From CAYNRA01 sp046293395 (GTDB lineage: Bacteria > Bacteroidota > Bacteroidia > Cytophagales > Spirosomataceae), in assembly GCA_046293395.1 (NCBI GenBank), contig JBKBOU010000001.1, positions 1,381,742-1,445,741 of the forward strand: a stretch of 64,000 nucleotides of DNA, read 5' to 3'. Position numbers and translations under genes: made by a program. Numbering within the stretch: the first letter of the stretch is position 1; every line of letters begins with the position of its first letter. The notes beneath the pieces are model-generated. The model searched no databases. It was not told the DNA's origin and was given only the letters and a program-made list of their open reading frames with translations. This document shows positions 27,401 through 35,995 of the stretch, piece after piece.

Positions 27401-28448
27401 AGTATATCATGCCCTTCAGTTCTTCCCACACCTGATTGGGGGATATTTGATACAAACAAGCGAAATCACCGCGGTGGCAGCGTGTCTTTCCGTATGTGGA
27501 ACAAGGGCGACAACCAAGCGAATTATCTTGTACAATTTTGTTTTCAGCCGATGAAAAAGGGGCATATCCCAAACTCGGATGTGTAGCCCCCCAGATGCTT
27601 AATGTGGGTACTTGCATCATATTTGCCAAATGTAAATTGGAAGAATCCAAGCAAATCAGTACATCAAACTGCTTAAAATACGCAAACTGAACCTCAAAAG
27701 AATGCGATGCCAATGAATGAACGCGCGAAGAACGAGGCAATACATCTTTCCAAAGTACCTCCTCTGCCCTACCGCCCACCAAAAAAAGTGTTGATTCAGG
27801 TGCTGACTCTCGTATTTTTTCCATCAATTCAGCGAAATAATGAATAGGCCAATTTTTCCCTTTGTGTTGAGAGAACGGTGCGATGGCTATCCATTTTTCT
27901 CCCTCATTTTTTCGGAGAATTGGGTATTCTACGTGTTCAGCAGGTTGAATGAACGTTTTATTCGTATCCAAAGATACCGCGGACAATAAGCCAACCCTCC
28001 GCCAGGTGTCTGCATAACGTTCAATCAGTGGAGTGAAGGTTTTTTTTGTCTTCCAAAAACGGCGTGTTGCACCTATTTTTGTCCATTTATCTTTCCGAAT
28101 CACAGCCGTAGGAATACCATAAATTGCAGCATACCAACGGCAAATCGTCGAACGAATAGACTGGTGTTGGTCAATCACTAAAGAGGGGTGAAGAGATAAA
28201 ATAGAAGCAGCTAAACGGAGAGTTCCCCAAAATCCTTTGTACGTATCTCTGAAAGAAACCCCTTTGAAATGGAGTCTAGAGTGACCCGTAAAGAAGGACG
28301 AAAACCCAGAATTACTTACGACAATAATCTCTAAATCAGGGCTTTCTGATAAAACCTGTAGGAGGCTAGGCAAAAGTAAAATGACATCTCCCATGGCAGA
28401 GAAACGGAGAACAACAGCTATTTTTTTTGCGCCATTCTGTGACCTCAT
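27399..28448 (-). CDS. Glycosyltransferase family 9 (heptosyltransferase-like)
   Basis: The 349-residue protein has the two-domain GT-B layout of the heptosyltransferase family: an N-terminal RFSAMGDVILLLPSL motif, IAPFSQHKGKNWP in the linker, and the C-terminal donor site DSSNLHLANMMQVPTLSIWGATHPSLGYAP. These enzymes add a sugar (often heptose) to the lipooligosaccharide core on the cytoplasmic face. It overlaps the DUF4254 gene by four bases (ATGA), a pairing common in this phylum, so the two probably serve the same glycan. The exact sugar is not known. Confidence 0.88.
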   Translation of the reverse strand: MRSQNGAKKIAVVLRFSAMGDVILLLPSLLQVLSESPDLEIIVVSNSGFSSFFTGHSRLHFKGVSFRDTYKGFWGTLRLAASILSLHPSLVIDQHQSIRSTICRWYAAIYGIPTAVIRKDKWTKIGATRRFWKTKKTFTPLIERYADTWRRVGLLSAVSLDTNKTFIQPAEHVEYPILRKNEGEKWIAIAPFSQHKGKNWPIHYFAELMEKIRESAPESTLFLVGGRAEEVLWKDVLPRSSRVHSLASHSFEVQFAYFKQFDVLICLDSSNLHLANMMQVPTLSIWGATHPSLGYAPFSSAENKIVQDNSLGCRPCSTYGKTRCHRGDFACLYQISPNQVWEELKGMIY

Positions 28449-29035
28449 TTGCTAGGAACTACATCTGAAAAATCGTTGTACATTTTCATTTGTTTGTACA
28501 ACTTCATATACTTTTTACCTTGCTGGAGGTCATTCATAAATTCATCATAACTAGCAGCCAAGTCTTTTTCTTGTTCAAGTAAAACAGCCAACTTAGCTTG
28601 CAGAACATCCAAAGAAGTCGTTTCCTTTGGAGCGGCTATCAACCTATTGAAATGATAAATTTTAAGCTGAAGAATCGACATTCTATCCAGTAGCCATGCA
28701 GGAGTTTCTGAATTAAATGTGGCTTTGGGCTGGCGAACAACAGAACTAAATTGCGTCAAAAAATGAACGTCTATTTCTTCAACGGTATCTGTTCGTTCCT
28801 GATTTAGAGTATCGATTTTTCTTTTGATATAAATAAATTCTTGCGCAGGGAGTTCAGGAACCCGTATTTTATCTTCTAAGTCCCATTGAAAACAATCAAT
28901 CCAATTTTTCAGAACCAACAATTGGCTGAATTTGTCCATTTTGGAAGAGGTAGAAAGAAGTTTTTTCTTGGAAGGATTTGTATGATACAGCGTGATGGTA
29001 TTTTTAAACAGCTTATTAATTTTACGTGCTTGCAT
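28445..29035 (-). CDS. DUF4254 family protein, GT9 partner
   Basis: The 196-residue helical protein matches DUF4254 in layout: a W...E.. region near residue 45-55, then IKRKIDTLNQERTDTVEEIDVHF, then RMSILQLKIYHF. It has no signal peptide and no membrane helix. Its stop overlaps the GT9 start by four bases, so the products are coupled. The family is of unknown activity; its constant linkage to GT9 genes suggests a role in LPS-core assembly. The first ~30 residues are unusually basic, and a later start at Met33 (MDKFSQLL) is possible. Confidence 0.75.
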   Translation of the reverse strand: MQARKINKLFKNTITLYHTNPSKKKLLSTSSKMDKFSQLLVLKNWIDCFQWDLEDKIRVPELPAQEFIYIKRKIDTLNQERTDTVEEIDVHFLTQFSSVVRQPKATFNSETPAWLLDRMSILQLKIYHFNRLIAAPKETTSLDVLQAKLAVLLEQEKDLAASYDEFMNDLQQGKKYMKLYKQMKMYNDFSDVVPSK

Positions 29036-29074
29036 AAGTATTTTGAAATAGAGGGAAAGAAACGTACATGTACA

Positions 29075-29108
29075 AAGATAGCTTCGATTTTGGTATCGAA
29101 GCTATCTT
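29075..29108 (-). terminator. Perfect hairpin downstream of the symporter gene
   Basis: AAGATAGCTTCGAT (29075-29088) is exactly complementary to 29095-29108 with a six-base loop. Read leftward it lies just past the symporter stop codon but has only a short T run, so termination may be partial and the DUF4254/GT9 genes could receive read-through. Confidence 0.65.
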
Positions 29109-29136
29109 GGAGGAAATTTATACAAAAACGTACAAA

Positions 29137-30372
29137 TTAGGCGGCTACGGGTGTTTCGCCCTCCCATTTAGAGACAATAGCAGCGGCTACGGCATTTCCA
29201 GCGACCGAAGTAGCGGAACGTCCCATGTCTAATAGCCAATCGACGGCAAAGAGTAAAATAAGCCCTTCAGCAGGAAGATTAAACATAGACATGGTTCCAG
29301 CGATAACGACCAACGAGGCTCTTGGTACGCCGGCAATTCCTTTACTGGTAATCAAAAGCGTGAGCATCATCGTCAATTGTTGCGCAATACTCAGCTCTAC
29401 CCCATAGGCTTGCGCGATAAAACCTGTCGCGAAAGTCATGTACATCATAGAACCATCCAGATTAAACGAGTAGCCCAAAGGCAATACAAAACTGACGATT
29501 TTTTCAGACACACCGTATTTTTTAAGTTGCTCAATTTGAAGTGGCATAGAAGCCTCTGAACTTGCCGTACTGAACGATAAAAACAAAGCATCTTTGACAT
29601 ACGAAAGCAATTTCCAATAGGGAACTTTAGCAACCAAACAAATGGCGGGTAAAATCACGAGAATAAAGAAAGCTAGAGTCGCAAAGAAGCAGATAACAAG
29701 GTAAAAATAGCCACCTAAAATGCCTAAACCTTGCGCTGCAATAACCGCAGCAACTGCACCAAACACACCATAAGGAGCAAAACCCATGACATATTCAACA
29801 ATTTTGAACATGACCTCTGATACAGCATCGAGGGCACGAATCAATATTTTTCCATGCTCTCCAATGGCTGCCGTCCCGATTCCGAAGAAAAGAGAGAAAA
29901 CAACGATTTGTAAGATTTCATTGGTTGCTAATGCTTCGAAGAAACTTTGGGGAAATAAGTGTGTGATGAAATTTTCAAGTGTCATTTTTTTCACTTCAAT
30001 ACCTGTATCAGCGCCCGACTCAGGAAGAGGGATTTGCATCATTTTGCCAGGTTTCATGATATTTACAGCTACCAAACCTGTTACCAGTGAAACAACCGTA
30101 GCAAAGTAAAAATAGCCTAATGTTTTGACACCAATGCGGCCAACTTGCTTAAAATCACCAAGTTTAGCGATACCGACCGTCAAAATAGAGAAGATGAGAG
30201 GGCCGACAATCATCTTAATCATGCGTAAGAAAATCTTACTAAGTAAATTCAGGTAAGTACTCCAAGAGGCAAGCGTTTCAGGGTCATTGGCTAGAAATTG
30301 GTTCATTCCATAACCAACAGCTATCCCGAGTGCCATCCCGATAAAGATTTTCCAAGTAATGTTCAGTTTCAT
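29137..30372 (-). CDS. Dicarboxylate/amino acid:cation symporter (DAACS/GltP family)
   Basis: The 411-residue membrane protein is a Na+- or H+-driven importer of C4-dicarboxylates or acidic amino acids. Family signatures are visible: the serine-rich re-entrant loop STASSEASMPLQ, the helix-7 motif SFNLDGSMMYM (NxDG), the second re-entrant loop SKGIAGVPRASLV, and DWLLDMGRSATSVAGNA near the end, where the Asp and Arg bind the substrate amino and carboxylate groups. Length is typical. It is a single gene. Confidence 0.93.
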   Translation of the reverse strand: MKLNITWKIFIGMALGIAVGYGMNQFLANDPETLASWSTYLNLLSKIFLRMIKMIVGPLIFSILTVGIAKLGDFKQVGRIGVKTLGYFYFATVVSLVTGLVAVNIMKPGKMMQIPLPESGADTGIEVKKMTLENFITHLFPQSFFEALATNEILQIVVFSLFFGIGTAAIGEHGKILIRALDAVSEVMFKIVEYVMGFAPYGVFGAVAAVIAAQGLGILGGYFYLVICFFATLAFFILVILPAICLVAKVPYWKLLSYVKDALFLSFSTASSEASMPLQIEQLKKYGVSEKIVSFVLPLGYSFNLDGSMMYMTFATGFIAQAYGVELSIAQQLTMMLTLLITSKGIAGVPRASLVVIAGTMSMFNLPAEGLILLFAVDWLLDMGRSATSVAGNAVAAAIVSKWEGETPVAA

Positions 30373-30680
30373 AATTCAATTAGACTTTGGGGTATTTATT
30401 TTGTGTAAGGAAGTTGATTTGTGTAGTTATTGCTTTCGTCTTGGTTTATTAGCGCGAAAGAAAAATCCTTTGTGTTGCAATATAATGTAAAAAAGCGAGG
30501 GAAAGGTAGGAATGGAGCGGCTTTTCATTACAAAACTGGACTAAAGTACAAGAATTGTCGATAAGAACATCGACCATTATCCCTCAATTAATCCTATTTC
30601 ATTAAACTTTTTTGGCTAAAAATATGTAGTAAAGGGCGTACTCACCACTAAGTACACAAATCCACACAACAACAATACAC
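30373..30680. other. Divergent intergenic region between the symporter and the nitroreductase
   Basis: About 310 bases holding the promoters of two divergent genes. No perfect TAnnTTTG copy or operator-like palindrome was recognised. Confidence 0.4.
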
Positions 30681-31313
30681 ATGAGCGTAGTAAGTGATTT
30701 ATCTTGGCGTTATGCCGCAAAAAAATTGAATGGAACAGCCGTTCCAGCTGAGACCGTGCAGTACATTTTGGACGCTATTCAGCTTTCTCCTTCGTCTTCT
30801 GGGTTACAGCCCTACGAAGTTTTGGTGATTACGAATGCGGAGTTGAAACAGAAAATTCAGCCAATTGCGTACGGTCAAACACAGATTGTAGATGCCTCGC
30901 ATGTACTGGTTTTCGCTGCTTGGGATAATTATACAGAAGAGCGCGTGAATGAGTTTTTTGAAAGAGCCAATGCGGAACGTGGGTTGCCAAGTTCAGCGAC
31001 GGATGCGTACAGAACGAATCTTTGGGCAGGTCTGCAAGCCAATTCAGCAGAGGCGAACTTCCAACATGCAGCAAAGCAAGCATACATTGCTTTGGGTATC
31101 GCTATGTTGGCAGCAGCCGAACAAAAAGTAGATGCAACACCGATGGAAGGTTTCAAACCTAATGAACTAGACGAATTACTTGGATTGGCTGCTAAAGGGT
31201 TGCGCAGTGCTGCTATTCTTACGCTAGGCTATAGAGATGAAGCCAACGATTGGTTAGTAAATCTTAAAAAAGTACGTACGCCAGCAGAAAGGTTGTTCAC
31301 AAAAATCGATTAA
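30681..31313 (+). CDS. Nitroreductase-family NAD(P)H-dependent oxidoreductase
   Basis: The 210-residue flavoprotein reduces nitro-aromatic, quinone or similar compounds using FMN and NAD(P)H. The N-terminal helix RYAAKKLNG and the FMN-binding segment QLSPSSSGLQPYEVLVI match the NfsB/NfnB branch, and the C-terminal LGLAAKGLRSAAILTLGYRDEAND is the second FMN-binding region. It is a single gene with a very strong terminator. The natural substrate is unknown. Confidence 0.9.
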   Translation: MSVVSDLSWRYAAKKLNGTAVPAETVQYILDAIQLSPSSSGLQPYEVLVITNAELKQKIQPIAYGQTQIVDASHVLVFAAWDNYTEERVNEFFERANAERGLPSSATDAYRTNLWAGLQANSAEANFQHAAKQAYIALGIAMLAAAEQKVDATPMEGFKPNELDELLGLAAKGLRSAAILTLGYRDEANDWLVNLKKVRTPAERLFTKID

Positions 31314-31332
31314 TCGAACTCCCTGGTTTAAT

Positions 31333-31368
31333 AAAAAAATCCCCCAGTTTAAGCTGGGGGATTTTTTT
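31333..31368. terminator. Bidirectional terminator between the nitroreductase and aldo/keto reductase genes
   Basis: A 15-bp perfect stem (31333-31347 with 31354-31368) of A7-T-C5-AG against its complement, with a TTTAAG loop. The stop codon of the leftward aldo/keto reductase lies inside its right end. Confidence 0.92.
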
Positions 31369-32353
31369 ATTGGCTCCAATCTGTGGGAACTCTGTCCCAG
31401 CGGTGTTTTTTGAGTTGGGCAATCAAATCTGTGGGTAGCCCTTGCCCATCACTAACAGCCGTATTGGCGAGAACATGGTGTTTTTTACGCATTCCTGGAA
31501 TAATAGTATCTACATCGTCATTCGCTAAAATGAACCGCAAAGCCATTTCAGGCATTGTCATATTCGTTGGAATGAGCGGCCGTAACGCATCTGCATGTTC
31601 AACACTCGATAGCAGGTTTTCGGGAACAAAATAGGTAGAACGCCAATCATCAGCAGGAAAAGTCGTGTCTTTGGTCATTGTTCCGGTCAAAGTTCCTTCG
31701 TCAAAAGGTACACGTGCAATGGTAGCAATATCTAGCTCACGGCAAAGCGGAAAAAGGGCATCTTCCGGCGCTTGGTCAAAAATATTATAAATGACTTGAA
31801 CTGCATCAATATGCCCTGTTTTTAAGGTTTCAAGCACATTATTAGGTTCCCAACGGTTAACACTAATCCCAAAGTGCTTGACTTTTCCGTCTTGCTTTAA
31901 TTGTTCTACTGCGCGTTGCCACTCCTCGTTTTGTGCCCACGCGTCTTCCCAAACATGGAATTGCTGTAAGTCGATGCAATCAACACCCAAATTTTTAAGA
32001 CTTTTTTCGGTGTATTCGATAATATGACTCGCTGGAAAACATTCGTCCAAGCTAAAATGTGATTTAGATGGCCAAATAAAGTTTTTAGGTGGAATTTTAG
32101 TACCGTAGCGAAGTTCTTTTGTAGGAAATTTACGGAGTAATTCACCCAAAATTTCCTCACTTTTCCCGGCTCCGTAACCCCAAGCCGTATCAAAAAATGT
32201 ACATCCTTGTTCTACTGCTAACGCCAGAGAAGCATTGACCTCCTCGATGTCTGAGCCCGTCCATCCGGCTAATCCCCACATGCCGTAGCCAATCTCGCTC
32301 ACTTGCCAATCCGTCCGACCAAATCGTCTGTATTTCATTGTATTGGTTATCAT
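31367..32353 (-). CDS. Aldo/keto reductase
   Basis: The 328-residue TIM-barrel enzyme reduces aldehydes or ketones with NADPH. Catalytic residues are visible: Asp55 and Tyr60 in FFDTAWGYG, Lys86 in YGTKIP, and His133 in QFHVWE. The segment IATIARVPFDEGTLTG and the C-terminal IIPGMRKKHHVLAN bind the cofactor. The start may be at Met6 (MKYRRFGRTDW), which fits the family better. It is the last gene of a leftward group of four (ROK kinase, CHAP amidase, pentapeptide protein, this), with 44 bp to the gene before it. Confidence 0.9.
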   Translation of the reverse strand: MITNTMKYRRFGRTDWQVSEIGYGMWGLAGWTGSDIEEVNASLALAVEQGCTFFDTAWGYGAGKSEEILGELLRKFPTKELRYGTKIPPKNFIWPSKSHFSLDECFPASHIIEYTEKSLKNLGVDCIDLQQFHVWEDAWAQNEEWQRAVEQLKQDGKVKHFGISVNRWEPNNVLETLKTGHIDAVQVIYNIFDQAPEDALFPLCRELDIATIARVPFDEGTLTGTMTKDTTFPADDWRSTYFVPENLLSSVEHADALRPLIPTNMTMPEMALRFILANDDVDTIIPGMRKKHHVLANTAVSDGQGLPTDLIAQLKKHRWDRVPTDWSQ

Positions 32354-32397
32354 TTAATGGTTGAAATAAATCCAAATATAAGCGTTTAATTGATTTT

Positions 32398-32955
32398 CTA
32401 GTCGATTTGAATACCGAAATTAGTTACCAACCCCACCAAATTGGTTCTGTCAAATCGGGCTTTTTTCAATTTATTTGTGAATGGATTCACTTGAAAATTT
32501 TGCGCTCTCCGGAAATCAGCCTTCTCTACATTTGTTTGGTCAAAAATAGCTCCCGACAAATTGCTATCCGTGAATTGCACACCAGTTAAGTCGGCTTCAC
32601 TGAAATCCACTTCTGTTAAATTACACGATTCGAAAACTGTATTTTTGATGTTCATGCCATAAAATAAACTATGTTCTAACCGACATTGGCTGAAACGGAA
32701 CGATAAACCAAAGGAATGACAAGTCTCAAAATGAAGTCCCATCATTTTACATTTCTCAAAGGTCACATCCTGAAATTGTACTCCTTGCAAGGGCAAATTA
32801 CTGAGCTGACATTCACGAAAAACACAATCGATAAAACGACAATTTTTGAGTGAAAAGTCCGAAAAATCAATGTGTTCGAACGTACAACTCTCGTACTCAG
32901 CCGCTTGAAAAGAAGAAATTTTGGTGAATATTTGGTCAAAAAAAGAATTTTCCAT
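32398..32955 (-). CDS. Pentapeptide-repeat protein, McbG/Qnr-like
   Basis: The 185-residue protein is built almost wholly of A(D/N)LXX-type pentapeptides (for example FEHIDFSDFSLKNCRFIDC, and SEADLTGVQFTDSNLSGAIF). That predicts a right-handed quadrilateral beta-helix. Length, the cysteine-rich first half and the closing NPFTNKLKKARF stretch resemble the McbG/Qnr group, whose members mimic DNA and protect DNA gyrase. That function is established for the family but only inferred here. No signal peptide. It sits 13 bp after the CHAP amidase gene in a leftward operon. Confidence 0.8.
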   Translation of the reverse strand: MENSFFDQIFTKISSFQAAEYESCTFEHIDFSDFSLKNCRFIDCVFRECQLSNLPLQGVQFQDVTFEKCKMMGLHFETCHSFGLSFRFSQCRLEHSLFYGMNIKNTVFESCNLTEVDFSEADLTGVQFTDSNLSGAIFDQTNVEKADFRRAQNFQVNPFTNKLKKARFDRTNLVGLVTNFGIQID

Positions 32956-32968
32956 AATTCATTTTTGG

Positions 32969-33610
32969 TTAATGAGGCAAAGAATCTTTTCGAAGCCAAC
33001 CCAAGATGCGTTTATCTTGCAATTGCCAACGATTTTGAACAAAAGAATACCGGATGACACGTCTCGTCCGCAGCCCTGTATTTTGTTGAACGATTTCCAA
33101 TGAATCTTGCCAGATAGTTGAAATAATAGCGACGTGTCCATATTTGTTATCAGATGTAGCATTAAATACAAGTATATCGTATTTCTGTGGTTTCCAATAA
33201 CTTGGATGTGCAAATTGCCGCAATTGGCGTGCTTGGTTCAGTTGCCCATCCGATAACTCTGTTTCAAAAAAATCAACGGCTTCTCCACTCCCAATCGGAA
33301 ATGTGTGATGAAGGAAATCATAGTAAAACCGCTTGATGAACTCCACGCATTGGTATTGAAGTCCATACACATACCCATTTGGTGACTTACTGATACCCAG
33401 CACGTTGTCTGGAGACCCATTGTAAAATACAGGGATATTTTGAAAAGTATCAAGTGTGTCTCCCACTATGTATTTTTTACCTGCTAGATATATTGCCATT
33501 GGTGAAGTAAACTCTTGTTTTCTGAAAGAACGGTATTGGCTAATAGCAACCATTCCGGCAAGGAGCAGGACGCATACACCACCAATGAGATATTCTGAAC
33601 GGGCTTTCAT
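32969..33610 (-). CDS. Membrane-anchored CHAP-domain amidase
   Basis: The 213-residue protein has one N-terminal membrane anchor (residues ~7-26) and a CHAP (NlpC/P60-like) domain. The catalytic Cys88 lies in YQCVEFIKRFYY and His159 in YGHVAII, the arrangement seen in glutathionylspermidine-amidase-like and peptidoglycan-amidase proteins. It probably cuts amide bonds in peptidoglycan on the outer face of the inner membrane. Its ATG overlaps the stop of the ROK kinase gene by four bases, so those two are translationally coupled. Confidence 0.85.
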   Translation of the reverse strand: MKARSEYLIGGVCVLLLAGMVAISQYRSFRKQEFTSPMAIYLAGKKYIVGDTLDTFQNIPVFYNGSPDNVLGISKSPNGYVYGLQYQCVEFIKRFYYDFLHHTFPIGSGEAVDFFETELSDGQLNQARQLRQFAHPSYWKPQKYDILVFNATSDNKYGHVAIISTIWQDSLEIVQQNTGLRTRRVIRYSFVQNRWQLQDKRILGWLRKDSLPH

Positions 33611-34545
33611 TTGGTATTTTGTAAACCGCGAACAAGCTCAATGGCACCAAAAACCCCTGCACTATCACCCAATAAAGGCTTCAAAAACTGAGTTTGGACA
33701 TCTCCTGAATTGAAAATGTATTTTTTCAGTTCCTCTACCCCCTCCGTATAAAGTTCTTCGATTTGTCCGACACCACCGCCTATCACGACGACATCTGGGT
33801 CAAGTACGTTGATAATTCCCGAGATGGCACGCCCGAAACTAGCAGTTAAAAATTGAATCGTCTGGGTAGCGAAAGGATCAATTCCCTCTTTGTGGCGGGC
33901 GTAAATAGCCGGTAAACGCAAAGAGTTTCCGCTAAGTTCTTCGTATTTTTTTTCGAGTTTAGGTCCAGAAAACACCATTTCATTACAGCCATTTTTACCA
34001 CAATAACATGGGTCGCCGGCGGGGTCAAAGAGAACATGCCCCCATTCTCCACCAATGCCGTGTTTTCCATGAATCAATTGGCCATTGACAACAATACCGC
34101 CACCAACACCCGTGCCAAGAATTACACCAAAGACGACTTGTGCATTGGGTGCATAGGTAGCAACAGCCCCTTGGTGAGTTTCAGCCAAAACAAAGCAATT
34201 GGCATCATTGGCTAAGGCAATCGGAATGCCGAGGAGTTCCTCCAAATCTCGGTGCATGGGTTGCCCGTTCATGGCGGTCGTATTGCAGTTTTTCATGGTT
34301 TTTGTACGCGGGTCCAAAGTTCCCGGAGTACTAAATCCAACGGCATTGGGCTTAGATTGGAGGGCTTGCGCAACCTCTGAAAGTAACTTTTTAATTTGAT
34401 TCAATATATGCGTATAGCCAAGGTGGGCTTCAGTGGGTAATCGTTGTTTATAAACGATTTCTTGGTTGGATGCATGAACAACGACACATTCAATTTTAGT
34501 GCCGCCGAGGTCAATTCCCCATAGATAATCGGAGGTTTTCGTCAT
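33607..34545 (-). CDS. ROK-family sugar kinase
   Basis: The 312-residue protein is a glucokinase-like ROK kinase. Phosphate 1 motif IDLGGTKIE lies at ~11-19, the catalytic Asp114 in LANDANC, phosphate 2 in GVILGTGVGGG, and the structural zinc site is complete with His170, Cys180, Cys182 and Cys187 (CYCGKNGC). No helix-turn-helix domain is present, so it is an enzyme and not a ROK repressor. I chose the ATG at 34545; the upstream in-frame codon at 34605 would add 20 residues unlike any ROK protein. It heads a leftward operon with CHAP, pentapeptide and aldo/keto reductase genes. Confidence 0.93.
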   Translation of the reverse strand: MTKTSDYLWGIDLGGTKIECVVVHASNQEIVYKQRLPTEAHLGYTHILNQIKKLLSEVAQALQSKPNAVGFSTPGTLDPRTKTMKNCNTTAMNGQPMHRDLEELLGIPIALANDANCFVLAETHQGAVATYAPNAQVVFGVILGTGVGGGIVVNGQLIHGKHGIGGEWGHVLFDPAGDPCYCGKNGCNEMVFSGPKLEKKYEELSGNSLRLPAIYARHKEGIDPFATQTIQFLTASFGRAISGIINVLDPDVVVIGGGVGQIEELYTEGVEELKKYIFNSGDVQTQFLKPLLGDSAGVFGAIELVRGLQNTK

Positions 34546-34660
34546 TTTTAGTTCAAAAAATTGGATTGAAATGACAAATATGCCGAAACTTTCTCGTCTC
34601 GCCAAACAAGAAGAACGGGAACAGAGAAGCTAGAAATAGGTATTTTTTGAACGGATTTAG

Positions 34661-34668
34661 TATCTTTG
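34661..34668 (+). promoter_or_regulatory. Candidate -7 element for coaD
   Basis: TATCTTTG matches TAnnTTTG and sits 26 bases before the coaD ATG. The spacing is right for a short leader; no -33 TTTG at 19-21 bases is evident. Confidence 0.4.
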
Positions 34669-34693
34669 TTTCTCTCATTAACCAGAAAAAACA

Positions 34694-35161
34694 ATGGCAA
34701 AACGGGTCGCTTTTTTTCCTGGGTCTTTTGACCCATTCACCAACGGACATGCGGATATTGTGCAACGTGGTTTGAAACTATTCGACGAAATCGTCATTGG
34801 GATTGGTACAAATTCAGCGAAAAAAAGATATTTTGACCTTGCCTTCATTGAAAAATCCATTCGTGTTACTTTTCAAGACGAAGCACGTGTCCGGATTGTC
34901 TATTACGATAATCTGACGGCACAAGTGGCGACAGAACAAGGAGCACAATTTATTCTGAGAGGATTACGAAATACAACCGATTTTGAATACGAAAACACGA
35001 TTTCGCAGGTAAATAGAAAGTTAGCCTCTGGGCTTGAAACCGTTTTTCTAATTACCTCACCAGAGTACGCGCCCATTAGTTCTACCATTGTTCGTGAACT
35101 GCATAAATATGGGGCAGATATTTCGCCTTATTTGCCTTTTTCAGCTGAAATAATCCCTTAA
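34694..35161 (+). CDS. coaD: Phosphopantetheine adenylyltransferase
   Basis: The 155-residue enzyme makes dephospho-CoA from phosphopantetheine and ATP. The nucleotidyltransferase motif T16-N-G-H19 is in GSFDPFTNGHADI, and LRGLRNTTDFEYE and ISSTIVRE are the other conserved blocks. Its TAA stop overlaps the TAA stop of the converging NUDIX gene (35158-35161), with no terminator between. The bifunctional coaBC gene of the same pathway lies at 55.3 kb. Confidence 0.95.
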   Translation: MAKRVAFFPGSFDPFTNGHADIVQRGLKLFDEIVIGIGTNSAKKRYFDLAFIEKSIRVTFQDEARVRIVYYDNLTAQVATEQGAQFILRGLRNTTDFEYENTISQVNRKLASGLETVFLITSPEYAPISSTIVRELHKYGADISPYLPFSAEIIP

Positions 35162-35832
35162 AGGTCTAGCTTTTGCGTCTCTTGCCAAACAAACTGTATA
35201 GAGGAATAGGTATCTTGGAATAACGAAAGTATATCCGCAGCAGCTACCCATTCCACTTTTTCAATGTTTTCATCGAGTTGTGGGGTCATCTTTTTGTCAT
35301 CAAGAGCTTGCATGGCATACCATTTTGTCTTTTTCAATGTCGGTTTTCCTTTGTAAGTATATGTATGCCAAGTAGTTGTGATTTTACTTTGGAGTGCAGC
35401 CAATACACCACATTCTTCTTGTACTTCTCGGACGGCAGCCTGTTTCATTTTTTCACCTTTATCTCGTTTTCCTTTGGGTAAATCCCATTTGCCCAGTCGG
35501 TGAATTACAAGAATATCCGTTTCTTTAAACACAACACCTCCCGCTGCATCAATCACTGAAAAATAGCGTTTTAACTCTTTTTTTACTTGTTTTTTTTCTT
35601 CTTTTCCGGGAATAATATACGTGAGCTTGGTGAAGTGAATGGGTTGTTCTTTTTTAAAAAACTGGATTAACAAACGGCCAAAAACGTGCGGTGAAACCCC
35701 ACGAAGGATGATTTCTCCTCTCCATGCTTGTACGTCGGAAAGAGAGGAAATAGCCGCGTGCGTAGAAGTAGAAGCTGTAACTTCATCCGCAGTCTGAATA
35801 CAAAAGAGAACGTCGTGAATAAATAAATTCAT
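35158..35832 (-). CDS. NUDIX hydrolase
   Basis: The 224-residue protein carries a complete NUDIX box (GKRDKGEKMKQAAVREVQEE, then CGV), which binds Mg2+ and hydrolyses nucleoside-diphosphate-linked substrates. An N-terminal ~75-residue extension (MNLFIHDVLFCIQ...) precedes it, as in many Bacteroidota members. The ATG at 35832 is chosen because the upstream frame adds a hydrophobic stretch not usual for the family. It converges on coaD with overlapping stop codons. Substrate unknown. Confidence 0.88.
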   Translation of the reverse strand: MNLFIHDVLFCIQTADEVTASTSTHAAISSLSDVQAWRGEIILRGVSPHVFGRLLIQFFKKEQPIHFTKLTYIIPGKEEKKQVKKELKRYFSVIDAAGGVVFKETDILVIHRLGKWDLPKGKRDKGEKMKQAAVREVQEECGVLAALQSKITTTWHTYTYKGKPTLKKTKWYAMQALDDKKMTPQLDENIEKVEWVAAADILSLFQDTYSSIQFVWQETQKLDL

Positions 35833-35995
35833 GCAAAATGAAAGATAAATGAATGGCTGCAAAGTTCGGTAAAAAAAGAGGAGGAAATACACACCAAAAA
35901 AATTATCTCTTTAAAATAGGATTTCAATTTGTAAAATGGTTTATTTTGCAAATTAAATCATGTGTGCTAATCGTTAAATTAGCCAAAAAATCTGA

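Noticed and set aside
34546..34605. N-terminal extension of the ROK kinase
   Set aside because: The extra 20 residues precede the conserved phosphate motif by too much and have no relative in the family.
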